A DNA stretch of 5,959 bases, taken from the NCBI GenBank assembly GCA_021204565.1, contig JAJPZE010000069.1, positions 1 to 5,959 on the forward strand, given 5' to 3'. Shown in pieces: positions 1 to 5,959 of the stretch. Position numbers and translations under genes: made by a program. The notes under the pieces are model-generated. The model was given only the letters and a program-made list of their open reading frames with translations. It was not told the DNA's origin and made no database searches. The DNA comes from Prevotella sp. Lineage in GTDB: Bacteria > Bacteroidota > Bacteroidia > Bacteroidales > Bacteroidaceae. How positions within the stretch are numbered: position 1 is the first letter of the stretch; every line of letters begins with the position of its first letter.

Positions 1-2
1 CC

Positions 3-401
3 AATATACTTGTCTTTTTGCTTACGCGGCAAGAAGATAAGATAGATCGGGATACATACGAATTGTTATTTGATTATTCAAATGCCCTCTATACCAGCCC
101 CGTTTGCGTTCACGAGTTCGTATACAACCGGCAAAGGGGAAGAATAAAAACGGGTAGGGATTGGAAAGATACGGTCAGCGTGGTGCAACGCCTTGAAGAG
201 TTCGGCATCATAATCCTTCCCCTCACCGCCAAACATCTCGAAGAGGAGGAGCGCTTGCCGTTCTTAGACGACAGATGCGACCCCAACGACCGCCTGATTA
301 TCGCGCAAGCAATATCCGACCACGCCGTGCTTGTCTCCACCGACCACGAGTTCCCCAACTATGTTCAGTTCGGGCTCAAACTGCACCAAAACCATAAATA
401 A
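3..401 (+). CDS. VapC-like PIN-domain nuclease, 5' end cut by window edge
   Basis: Partial gene. The reading frame is open to the left edge, and its first complete codons read N-I-L-V-F-L-L, matching the DTNILV opening of PIN domains; the first catalytic Asp would lie just outside the window. A TTG at 18 is in frame but falls inside this conserved strand, so it is not the start. PIN domains are Mg-dependent ribonucleases with a cluster of acidic residues. Numbering from the first visible codon, the others are Glu38 in V-H-E-F, Asp96 in D-P-N-D-R-L-I-I-A-Q-A and Asp114 in S-T-D-H-E-F. The D-P-x-D-R-L-I-I-A-Q-A block is typical of VapC-type toxins of type II toxin-antitoxin systems. Visible length is 132 residues, close to a full VapC. 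A partner antitoxin would be expected upstream, outside the window; none is visible downstream. The gene converges on the kinase gene. The PIN family is clear; the toxin role is inferred. Confidence 0.85.
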   Translation, partial: NILVFLLTRQEDKIDRDTYELLFDYSNALYTSPVCVHEFVYNRQRGRIKTGRDWKDTVSVVQRLEEFGIIILPLTAKHLEEEERLPFLDDRCDPNDRLIIAQAISDHAVLVSTDHEFPNYVQFGLKLHQNHK

Positions 402-421
402 ACACACCGATAATCCTCTCC

Positions 422-437
422 CCGCGCTGAAGCGCGG
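422..437. terminator. GC-rich palindrome between convergent genes, possible weak terminator
   Basis: A perfect 7-bp inverted repeat (CCGCGCT / AGCGCGG) around a 2-nt centre lies 20 nt after the PIN gene stop and about 60 nt after the kinase gene stop on the other strand. Its place between converging genes suggests a shared transcription end. There is no T-run on either side, so a standard intrinsic terminator is not supported. It could equally be a chance palindrome in GC-rich DNA. The rest of the 95-bp gap shows only shorter palindromes (455-465 and 474-486). Confidence 0.3.
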
Positions 438-496
438 AGCTGCGCATAGTACAACGTCTCCGACGCTTTAAGATTAGTACGACTAAGACAAACACA

Positions 497-1321
497 TTAT
501 CCAACAAGTGCGTCGAGGGGGGAGCGGAGTATTTGTCCGAGTGTGTATCCCTCTTCCCGCGCGGCGAGTTGGAGATACCCGGCAAAGTAACGGGCGATGC
601 TCCCGACGCAATGTACGGGCAAGTCGGGGCGGCGGTACGGGCGGATATTAAGGGCAAAGAACGCCCGGAAATTATCAATTATAATTTGGTTTACGCTTTG
701 TTCGCCGGCGACGGAAGCTATGAACGGGGCGAGCGAGGCGAGGAATTTGTTCGGTTCTGCGCTACGATACACGCGGCTGATAACATCGCTTTCGGAGAGG
801 CGGAGCGTAGCGAAGAATTGTTCGCTTATCCGTTCGGGCAGTCTGCCTTTTAACAAGGCGTTGAGGAAGAGTTTGCCCAACGCCGCGCCTGAGCCCTCGT
901 CGCCGAGTATGTAACCTAAGGGCGGAGTGTGTCGGACGATATTTGTTCCGTCGAACAAGCAGGAGTTTGAGCCGGTGCCGAGTATGGCGACGATGCACTC
1001 CTCCCCTTTCGCCACCGCCCGGCAAGCGCCTGTCAAGTCGCTGTCGACGGTGATTGCCTTAGCTTCGGGGATAAGGTCGGAGAGTATTCGCCGCACTTCC
1101 GGGCACATCTCCGGCGTACATCCCGCGCCGTAAAACTCAATCGCGTCAATATCGAAAGTGTTTATTAAGGGCAATAATTCGCCGGCGATAACGCTCTTAA
1201 ACCGCGCCGAACCCGCTACGAGAGGGTTGAGACCGGCGGTTGCGAAGCGGCGTCGAAGCCCGCTTTCGCTGAGGATTATCCAGTCCGTTTTGGTACTTCC
1301 GCTGTCGGCAATAAGGCGCAT
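497..1321 (-). CDS. BadF/BadG/BcrA/BcrD-family kinase, N-acetylglucosamine kinase-like
   Basis: A 274-residue cytoplasmic protein of the ASKHA (actin/hexokinase/Hsp70) ATPase fold, probably phosphorylating an amino sugar. The phosphate-1 loop is D6-S-G-S-T-K-T-D-W14. Asp95 in D-S-D-L-T-G-A aligns with the catalytic Asp of human N-acetylglucosamine kinase. The phosphate-2 loop is G115-T-G-S-N-S120, followed by G140-D-E-G-S-G-A-A-L-G149, and the adenosine motif is C238-V-G-S-I-A-R244. The length fits the roughly 280-residue Bacteroidetes members. The ATG at 1321 is chosen because the phosphate-1 loop begins at residue 6. The start lies 4 nt after the YigZ stop with no Shine-Dalgarno sequence, so the two are probably co-transcribed and may be translationally coupled. 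The G-W-G sugar-side segment before the G-D-E-G-S motif in human NAGK is not conserved here, so N-acetylglucosamine as substrate is inference. Family membership is secure. Confidence 0.88.
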   Translation of the reverse strand: MRLIADSGSTKTDWIILSESGLRRRFATAGLNPLVAGSARFKSVIAGELLPLINTFDIDAIEFYGAGCTPEMCPEVRRILSDLIPEAKAITVDSDLTGACRAVAKGEECIVAILGTGSNSCLFDGTNIVRHTPPLGYILGDEGSGAALGKLFLNALLKGRLPERISEQFFATLRLSESDVISRVYRSAEPNKFLASLAPFIASVAGEQSVNQIIIDNFRAFFALNIRPYRRPDLPVHCVGSIARYFAGYLQLAAREEGYTLGQILRSPLDALVG

Positions 1322-1325
1322 AATG

Positions 1326-1910
1326 TTACGAGAAAGATAAGTGTTCTAATTGTTTGCGCAACTCGCCGGCGCGGCTGATGCGTACCGCAAGGCGGACAGT
1401 ACAAGTGTTGTCGTAGGTTTGGGAGAGGATTCGCGCTCCGCTGTCGCGCACGGCTTTCATCACGCGGTCGAGGGTCGTATAGGCAAAGGAGTAATCTATG
1501 ATTGTCTCTACGTATCGCTCCTCGGTCGTTGCGTGTCGTATCGCGTCCGCCGCCGCCTCACGATACGCAGCGATTAACCCGCTTGTGCCGAGATTGATAC
1601 CGCCGTAATAACGCACGACGAACACGGCTGTGTCGGTCAGATTGTTGCTTACGAGTTGCCCGTGAATGGGCTTTCCGGCGGTCGAGGACGGCTCTCCGTC
1701 GTCGTTAAACCGATACTCCGCGCCGTCGGGAGCGAGGCGGTAAGCCCAGCAGATGTGGCGTGCGTCGTGATATTTGCGGCGATAAGCGTCGAGCAGAACC
1801 TTCACTTCTTCCGCCGTTTCGACGTGGTGCGCAAAGGCATAGAAGCGGCTCCGCTTATCGGAAAAGCAGCCTTCCGAGGGGGCGGTAACGGTCGTATAGG
1901 TGTCGGTCAT
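1326..1910 (-). CDS. yigZ: YigZ/IMPACT-family protein (UPF0029 plus DUF1949)
   Basis: A 194-residue cytoplasmic protein, slightly shorter than E. coli YigZ. The N-terminal UPF0029 (Impact) domain spans about residues 15-125. Its signatures are F-N-D-D-G-E-P-S-S-T-A-G-K-P at 68-81 and V-R-Y-Y-G-G-I-N-L-G-T-S-G-L at 99-112. The remaining 55 or so residues match the position of the DUF1949 domain, a small ferredoxin-like module. The eukaryotic homologue IMPACT modulates the GCN2 kinase; the bacterial role is not firmly established, and nucleic-acid or ribosome binding has been proposed from structure. The ATG at 1910 gives the usual spacing to the G-x-F-x-x-K-x-S-R-F segment near residues 14-23. 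The start is only 12 nt after the T-run of the upstream terminator, so expression may depend on read-through or on a promoter inside the preceding gene. The kinase gene follows after 4 nt. Confidence 0.93.
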   Translation of the reverse strand: MTDTYTTVTAPSEGCFSDKRSRFYAFAHHVETAEEVKVLLDAYRRKYHDARHICWAYRLAPDGAEYRFNDDGEPSSTAGKPIHGQLVSNNLTDTAVFVVRYYGGINLGTSGLIAAYREAAADAIRHATTEERYVETIIDYSFAYTTLDRVMKAVRDSGARILSQTYDNTCTVRLAVRISRAGELRKQLEHLSFS

Positions 1911-1922
1911 GCCTTGCCGCGC

Positions 1923-1972
1923 AAAATAAAAAGAGCGCTCCCGAGACGCGGCGAAACGGGTTCGGGAGCGCT
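1923..1972 (-). terminator. Strong intrinsic terminator after the DUF1015 gene
   Basis: A perfect 11-bp inverted repeat (AGCGCTCCCGA at 1934-1944, TCGGGAGCGCT at 1962-1972) with a 17-nt loop is followed on the minus strand by one C and then TTTTTATTTT (1932 to 1923). It starts 7 nt after the DUF1015 stop. This is the classic stem plus U-run layout and works in the minus direction only, since the other side has no T-run. It probably ends the serC-serA-DUF1015 transcript, or lets through only a fraction into yigZ. Confidence 0.85.
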
Positions 1973-1979
1973 GATACGT

Positions 1980-3227
1980 TTAGTCAAGCGAATGAATAAC
2001 CAAGCCGGAGCGGAGCTTCGGCTCAAACCAAGTCGCCTTCGGGGGCATAATCTTCCCGCTGTCGGCTATGTCCATGATTTGCTTCATCGAAACGGGGAAG
2101 AGGGCTAAGGCTGCCCGCATCTCGCCGTTATCCACTCTCCTCTTCAGCTCGCCCAAACCTCTGAGCCCGCCAACGAAGTCGATACGTTGCGAAGAACGTA
2201 AGTCGCCGAGGCAGAGGATGTCCTGCAAGATGAGGCGCGAGGAGATGTCGACGTCGAGCACACCTATCGGATCGCTGTCGTCGTACGTACCCGGCAGGGC
2301 GGTCAAACGGAACCAATGCCCGTCGAGATATAACGAGAACTCGTGCAGGCGCGCGGGTTTGTAAATCTCCGTGCCCATGTCCTCTATGTCGAAATTCTCC
2401 TTTATGCGGGCGAGGAACTCCTGAGAAGTCAGCCCGTTAAGGTCTTTCAGGACGCGGTTATAATCGAGTACTGTCAGCTGGCTTGCCTGGAAACAAACAG
2501 CCATAAAATAGTTATACTCCTCGTTGCCCTTATGAGCGGGGTTCCGGTTCGCCCGCTCCGCCCCGACAAGAGCTGCCGCCGCGCTGCGGTGATGCCCGTC
2601 TGCGATATAGAGCGCGGGCATCTTTGCGAACTCGGCAGTTATGGTCGCGATGTCCCGTTCGTCGCTTATGATCCAGAGCTGATGGCGGAAACCGTCAATC
2701 GGAGCTATGAAATCATACTCCGGCACGCCCGCCGCATAACGCTTAATCAGTGCGTCAAGCACGTCATTATCAGGGTACGCGAAGAACACCGGCTCGATAT
2801 TGGCGTTGGTTATACGGACGTGCTTCATACGGTCTTCCTCTTTGTCGCGGCGCGTGAGCTCGAGTTTCTTTATCAAGCCGGAGGTGTAATCGCCGGAGTA
2901 AGCCCCCACCACGAGCCCGTATTGCGTCTTCTCCCCCATCGTCTGGGCATAGATATAATACATCTCTTTCGGGTCTTTGACGAGCCATCCGTTCTGTTGG
3001 AAGCGGGCGAAATTCTCTTTCGCGCGTTCGTAGACACGCGGGTCGTACTCGCTCGTGCCCGGCTCGAAGTCGATCTCCGGTTTGATTATATGATAAAGGG
3101 ACATCTCGTTCGAGCCCGCTTCGGCACGCGCCTCGTCGGAGTCAAGCACGTCGTACGGGCGCGACTCCACACGCTCCACAAGCTCTTTCGGGGGACGTAT
3201 GCCCCGGAATGGTTTAATCTTAGCCAT
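1980..3227 (-). CDS. DUF1015 (COG4198) protein of the serine biosynthesis cluster
   Basis: A 415-residue protein, full length for the family, with no signal peptide or membrane segment. Family marks run from end to end: the M-A-K-I-K-P-F-R-G start, P-Y-D-V-L at 24-28, an E-L-T-R-R-D-K-E-E-D-R region at 123-133, I-A-D-G-H-H-R-S-A-A-A at 208-218, and a C-terminal block M-P-P-K-A-T-W-F-E-P-K-L-R-S-G-L at 394-409. The ATG at 3227 gives the conserved N-terminus; no Shine-Dalgarno is seen. The gene follows serA after 39 nt in the same direction and is closed by a terminator, so it is the last gene of the serine cluster. Its biochemical role is not settled. The D-G-H-H-R motif (210-214) recalls ParB/sulfiredoxin-fold proteins, which include free-serine kinases such as archaeal SerK. 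A serine or phosphoserine-related activity is therefore a reasonable hypothesis, but it is inference. Family assignment is secure. Confidence 0.92.
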   Translation of the reverse strand: MAKIKPFRGIRPPKELVERVESRPYDVLDSDEARAEAGSNEMSLYHIIKPEIDFEPGTSEYDPRVYERAKENFARFQQNGWLVKDPKEMYYIYAQTMGEKTQYGLVVGAYSGDYTSGLIKKLELTRRDKEEDRMKHVRITNANIEPVFFAYPDNDVLDALIKRYAAGVPEYDFIAPIDGFRHQLWIISDERDIATITAEFAKMPALYIADGHHRSAAAALVGAERANRNPAHKGNEEYNYFMAVCFQASQLTVLDYNRVLKDLNGLTSQEFLARIKENFDIEDMGTEIYKPARLHEFSLYLDGHWFRLTALPGTYDDSDPIGVLDVDISSRLILQDILCLGDLRSSQRIDFVGGLRGLGELKRRVDNGEMRAALALFPVSMKQIMDIADSGKIMPPKATWFEPKLRSGLVIHSLD

Positions 3228-3266
3228 AGGTAAACTTATTGTAAAGGTTAGCCGTATCGGCGGGTT

Positions 3267-4181
3267 TTAATTCACTTTATACTTGGTGTCGCCCGTTGCG
3301 AAGAAAGCGTTTATCTGCTTTGCGGCGGCTATCCCGGCGTTGCTGTTCGCCTCTGCCGTCTGCGCCCCCATCTTCTTCGGCGTGGAGAAATATCTGCCCT
3401 CGAAGGCTTTGAACCGGTCATTGGCGTCGGGCATAATATCCGTGATGTACTTCAAATCCGCCCTTTCGCCGAGCAGTTTAAGCAGTCCCGCCTCGTCAAT
3501 CACTTCCTTACGCGCCGTGTTGATTAAGATTGCGCCTTTCTTCATCTTCGAACACAAATCGTAGTTGATGCTCCCGCGCGTCTCTGCTGTGGCGGGGATA
3601 TGGAGCGAAACAATATCGCACGCTTCGAACAACTCCTGCTGCGACTTCGCCGCCGTTACGCCCGCCGCCTCTATGACCTCAGCCGGGCAATAAGCATCGT
3701 ATGCCAGAATATCCATGCCGAAGCCTTTCGCGATACGCGCCACGTTACGTCCGACATTGCCGAAGGCGAGGATACCGAGCTTCTTTCCTTTGAGCTCGGT
3801 GCCCGCTTTCCCGTTGAAGAAGTTGCGTACGGCAAAGACAAGCAAGCCGAGAACCAACTCCGCCACGGCGTTGGAGTTTTGTCCCGGCGTGTTTTCCGCC
3901 ACAACATTGTGCGCCGTAGCGGCGCCGAGGTCGATGTTGTCGTAACCCGCTCCGGCGCGTACAACTATCTTAAGGTTCTTTGCAGCGTCTAAGACGGCGG
4001 CGTCGACCTTATCCGAACGGATAATCAAAGCGTCGGCGTCAGCCACCGCTTCCAGCAGTTGTGCCTTGTCCGTGTACTTCTCCAACAGGGCAAGAGTATG
4101 CCCCGCGCCCTCCGTCTCCTTGCGTATGCCCTCGACCGCACTTGCGGCAAAGGGCTTCTCCGTTGCGATTAAAACTTTCAT
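3267..4181 (-). CDS. serA: D-3-phosphoglycerate dehydrogenase, short ACT-less type
   Basis: Oxidises 3-phosphoglycerate to 3-phosphohydroxypyruvate with NAD, the first step of the phosphorylated serine pathway. The 304-residue protein has the 2-hydroxyacid dehydrogenase layout: a split substrate domain (about 1-100 and 280-304) around a Rossmann domain. Visible features are V-R-A-G-A-G-Y-D-N-I-D (74-84), N-T-P-G-Q-N-S-N-A-V-A-E-L (97-109), the nucleotide loop G136-I-L-A-F-G-N-V-G144, acidic D162 at the end of the next strand, and catalytic Arg224 in N-T-A-R. The usual catalytic His in T-P-H-x-G is replaced by Lys269 (T-P-K-K-M-G). There is no ACT domain, so serine feedback through that module is not expected. 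The start is set at the ATG at 4181, giving M-K-V-L-I-A-T-E-K-P; an upstream in-frame TTG at 4226 would force translation through the intergenic inverted repeat and adds no conserved sequence. serC precedes it by 99 nt and the DUF1015 gene follows after 39 nt. Confidence 0.95.
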   Translation of the reverse strand: MKVLIATEKPFAASAVEGIRKETEGAGHTLALLEKYTDKAQLLEAVADADALIIRSDKVDAAVLDAAKNLKIVVRAGAGYDNIDLGAATAHNVVAENTPGQNSNAVAELVLGLLVFAVRNFFNGKAGTELKGKKLGILAFGNVGRNVARIAKGFGMDILAYDAYCPAEVIEAAGVTAAKSQQELFEACDIVSLHIPATAETRGSINYDLCSKMKKGAILINTARKEVIDEAGLLKLLGERADLKYITDIMPDANDRFKAFEGRYFSTPKKMGAQTAEANSNAGIAAAKQINAFFATGDTKYKVN

Positions 4182-4219
4182 ATTTTCGAGTATAAGTATA
4201 TATAAATGATGTGTAAACG

Positions 4220-4252
4220 GAGACAATACGTCATCAGCCGGCGTATTGTCTC
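4220..4252 (-). terminator. Inverted repeat between serC and serA, possible attenuator or terminator
   Basis: A perfect 11-bp inverted repeat (GAGACAATACG at 4220-4230, CGTATTGTCTC at 4242-4252) with an 11-nt loop lies 28 nt after the serC stop and 38 nt before the serA ATG. On the minus strand it is followed by an AT-rich stretch with only a broken T-run, so it is weaker than the terminator at 1923-1972. It may be a leaky terminator that sets the serC to serA ratio, a barrier to 3' exonuclease decay protecting serC mRNA, or an operator. The sequence does not decide among these. Confidence 0.5.
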
Positions 4253-4280
4253 TATTGTTCCGATGTATATGACGCGGGGT

Positions 4281-5348
4281 TTAGTGCGCCGCCTCAAACT
4301 CTTTCATACACTCTACGAGCGCCTTACAGCCCTCTATCGACTGCGCGTTGTAACACGACGCGCGGAACCCGCCGACACTGCGGTGTCCCTTTATGCCGAC
4401 CATACCCTTGGACGTGGCGAACTGCAAGAACTCGTCCTGCAAATCGGCATATTCGGGTTTGCAAACGAACGTGATGTTCATACGCGAGCGGCTGTCCGCT
4501 TCTGCCGTGCCGACGAAGAGACGGTTGCGGTCTATCTCGTCGTATACAATACGCGAGCGCTCTATTGCAAGCTGCTCCATCGCCTTTATTCCCCCGTGCG
4601 CCTTCACGTATCTGAGGTTCATCAATGCGGAATAAATCGGAACGACCGGCGGAGTGTTGAACATCGAGCCCTTCTTTATATGCGTCCGGTAGTCGAGCAT
4701 TGTCGGGATATGGCGGCTTACTTTGCCGAGCGTATCCTCCTTTATAATCACCACCGTAACGCCCGCCATAGCGAGGTTCTTCTGCGCTCCGGCGTAGATA
4801 CAAGCATACTTGCTCACGTCAACTGGACGGGAGATGAAGTCCGACGACATATCGGCAATCATCTGTACGGGCGAGTCGGGGTCGGCAAGGAGTTCCGTGC
4901 CGTAGATAGTGTTGTTGGTCGTGATATGAAAATAATCCGCGTCGGCGGGGATGGAGTAGTCGCGCGGGATGTAAGTAAAGTTACGGTCTTTCGACGACGC
5001 AACCTCAACCACTTCGCCGAAGCCTTGCGCTTCTTTCAGCGCCTTGGATGCCCACGTGCCGGTGTTGAGGTACGCGGCTTTCGTCTCCAAGTAGTTATAC
5101 GGCACCATACAGAACTCCAAGCTGGCGCCGCCGCCGAGGAACAATACGGAGTATCCTTCGGGCACGTCGAGCAACTCCTTAAGCAGAGCCATCGCTTCGT
5201 CGACTACCGGTTGGAAGTCTTTAGCGCGGTGGCTGATCTCCATTAATGACAATCCCGAGCCGTTGAAGTCGAGACAAGCTTGCGCCGTTTGCTCTATCAC
5301 TTCGCGCGGAAGGATAGACGGACCGGCATTAAAATTATACTTTTTCAT
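4281..5348 (-). CDS. serC: Phosphoserine aminotransferase
   Basis: A PLP-dependent class V aminotransferase that converts 3-phosphohydroxypyruvate and glutamate to O-phospho-L-serine and 2-oxoglutarate. The same enzyme can act in pyridoxal phosphate synthesis through 4-phosphohydroxythreonine. At 355 residues it is the usual full length. Visible features are Y-N-F-N-A-G-P at the N-terminus, E37-I-S-H-R41, the phosphate-binding G72-G-G-A-S76, H141[10 protein letters not shown]151, Asp166 (pairs with the PLP ring nitrogen), the Schiff-base lysine Lys190 in Y-A-G-A-Q-K-N, and G321[10 protein letters not shown]331 for substrate phosphate. After the lysine the loop reads L-A-M-A-G where E. coli has I-G-P-A-G. 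The ATG at 5348 gives the conserved [10 protein letters not shown] start. It is first of the serine genes; a TPR gene ends 51 nt upstream. No Shine-Dalgarno or clear promoter is seen in that 51-nt gap. Confidence 0.97.
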   Translation of the reverse strand: MKKYNFNAGPSILPREVIEQTAQACLDFNGSGLSLMEISHRAKDFQPVVDEAMALLKELLDVPEGYSVLFLGGGASLEFCMVPYNYLETKAAYLNTGTWASKALKEAQGFGEVVEVASSKDRNFTYIPRDYSIPADADYFHITTNNTIYGTELLADPDSPVQMIADMSSDFISRPVDVSKYACIYAGAQKNLAMAGVTVVIIKEDTLGKVSRHIPTMLDYRTHIKKGSMFNTPPVVPIYSALMNLRYVKAHGGIKAMEQLAIERSRIVYDEIDRNRLFVGTAEADSRSRMNITFVCKPEYADLQDEFLQFATSKGMVGIKGHRSVGGFRASCYNAQSIEGCKALVECMKEFEAAH

Positions 5349-5399
5349 AGGCTTAAAAATGTGTTAGGTTTGTTGTCAATTCAGTTTATGTATAAGTGA

Positions 5400-5959
5400 T
5401 TAATTCGTTTCGCCAAGCAGACGCTCCATCTCTTCGAACTCGTCGCCCATGTTCAGGTTGTAATAAATATCGTAGAGCGGCGCGCCCCAACGGTCGATAG
5501 CGCCGGGCTCGAGGCGGCGGAACATCTCGAAATAAGGCAGAGCGCGTTTGTACCAATCGTCAATCGTACGCCGCTCCTCGTTCGTTTTCGTCTTCTTGGC
5601 GCTAAGCTCAAGGATCCGGTTATAATATGCCAGACCGGCGTTGATATACGTAAGCGACCGGTTTGCGTCTATATCTATTATGCTGTCGCATAGGGAAACG
5701 CACTCCTCGTAACGCCGTTCGCGGAGCAGTGCGGAGCTCTTCGACAGGAGCGCGGCAATATTCTCCGGGTCGCGTTTCAGCACTGTCTCGGCTATCCGGA
5801 GCACATCTGCATAACGGTCCTGACGGCTGTAATACATCGCGAGATATTTGAAAAAATAGGGGCTGTCGGGGTATCGCTCGAAGCCGGTAACCAGCGTTTG
5901 GAGGTATGCAGCGGTTTCGGCGCGGATGAGGCCCGCCTGGGCAACGTATTGCAAAACGT
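5400..5959 (-). CDS. TPR-repeat protein, C-terminal part; 5' end beyond the window
   Basis: The frame is open to the right edge, so this is the C-terminal part (at least 185 residues) of a longer protein. A TTG at 5954 is in frame but there is no reason to treat it as the start. Numbering from that codon, there are tetratricopeptide-like helix pairs at about 31-66 (Y-P-D-S-P-Y-F-F-K-Y-L-A, ending R-D-P-E-N) and 67-100 (A-L-L-S-K-S-S-A-L-L). A third pair at about 101-150 is interrupted by a charged K/T/E-rich insert near 119-132 and ends R-L-E-P-G. A last helix ends in an acidic tail. TPR arrays are protein-binding scaffolds; no catalytic residue is visible and the partner cannot be told. Any signal peptide would be outside the window. 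It lies 51 nt upstream of serC on the same strand, so co-transcription is possible but a functional link to serine synthesis is not shown. Confidence 0.85.
   Translation of the reverse strand, partial: VLQYVAQAGLIRAETAAYLQTLVTGFERYPDSPYFFKYLAMYYSRQDRYADVLRIAETVLKRDPENIAALLSKSSALLRERRYEECVSLCDSIIDIDANRSLTYINAGLAYYNRILELSAKKTKTNEERRTIDDWYKRALPYFEMFRRLEPGAIDRWGAPLYDIYYNLNMGDEFEEMERLLGETN

Noticed and set aside
376..678. Minus-strand 100-codon frame across the convergent gap and the kinase 3' end
   Set aside because: It overlaps the well-supported kinase gene in another frame and its low-complexity translation resembles no family I know.
533..914. Plus-strand frames opposite the kinase gene (106 and 105 codons)
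   Set aside because: They overlap each other and the kinase on the opposite strand and have no recognisable motifs.
2343..3233. Long plus-strand open frame of 296 codons opposite the DUF1015 gene
   Set aside because: It is antisense to a gene with conserved motifs throughout, and its translation has no recognisable family character.
4182..4226. N-terminal extension of SerA from a TTG at 4226
   Set aside because: The extension would start inside the intergenic inverted repeat, uses a rare start codon and adds no conserved residues. The ATG at 4181 gives the family N-terminus.
4206..5246. Long plus-strand open frame of 346 codons opposite serC
   Set aside because: It lies antisense to a certain serC, is rich in Arg, Val and His as expected of a shadow frame, and shows no recognisable domain.
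5349..5399. TTGACA (minus strand, 5374-5379) as a -35 box for serC
   Set aside because: A -10 box at proper spacing would abut the start codon and does not match TATAAT. Bacteroidetes also use a different promoter consensus (TTTG / TAnnTTTG), and no match to it is present in this gap.

Overview
The window looks like a chromosomal segment of a Bacteroidetes bacterium, most likely of the order Bacteroidales. The reasons are the serC-serA-DUF1015 gene order, a short ACT-less SerA of the kind I associate with Bacteroides and Porphyromonas, and the absence of convincing Shine-Dalgarno sequences before the start codons. The assignment is inferred from protein and gene-order character; no species can be named.

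Layout from left to right. A VapC-like PIN-domain nuclease runs rightward (to 401) and is cut by the left edge. A 95-bp convergent gap with a small GC-rich palindrome follows. Everything else runs leftward on the minus strand. In transcription order these are: a TPR-repeat protein cut by the right edge (5400-5959), serC (4281-5348), an 11-bp inverted repeat (4220-4252), serA (3267-4181), a DUF1015 protein (1980-3227), a strong intrinsic terminator (1923-1972), a YigZ/IMPACT-family protein (1326-1910), and a BadF/BadG-type sugar-kinase-like protein (497-1321).

How the genes work together. SerA oxidises 3-phosphoglycerate to 3-phosphohydroxypyruvate and SerC transaminates it to phosphoserine, the first two steps of L-serine synthesis. 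No recognisable phosphoserine phosphatase (serB) is present. The third gene of the cluster encodes a DUF1015 protein of unsettled function with a D-G-H-H-R motif, so it is the natural suspect for a serine-related role. YigZ and the kinase sit 4 nt apart and are probably co-transcribed. The terminator separates them from the serine genes, but it ends only 12 nt before the yigZ start codon.

I see no CRISPR array, tRNA, rRNA, insertion sequence, phage gene or other clear mobile element, and no gap of 300 bases without a gene. The window is mostly ordinary core metabolism. The points most worth a second look are the DUF1015 gene in the serine cluster, the lysine replacing the usual catalytic histidine in SerA, and the two intergenic hairpins.
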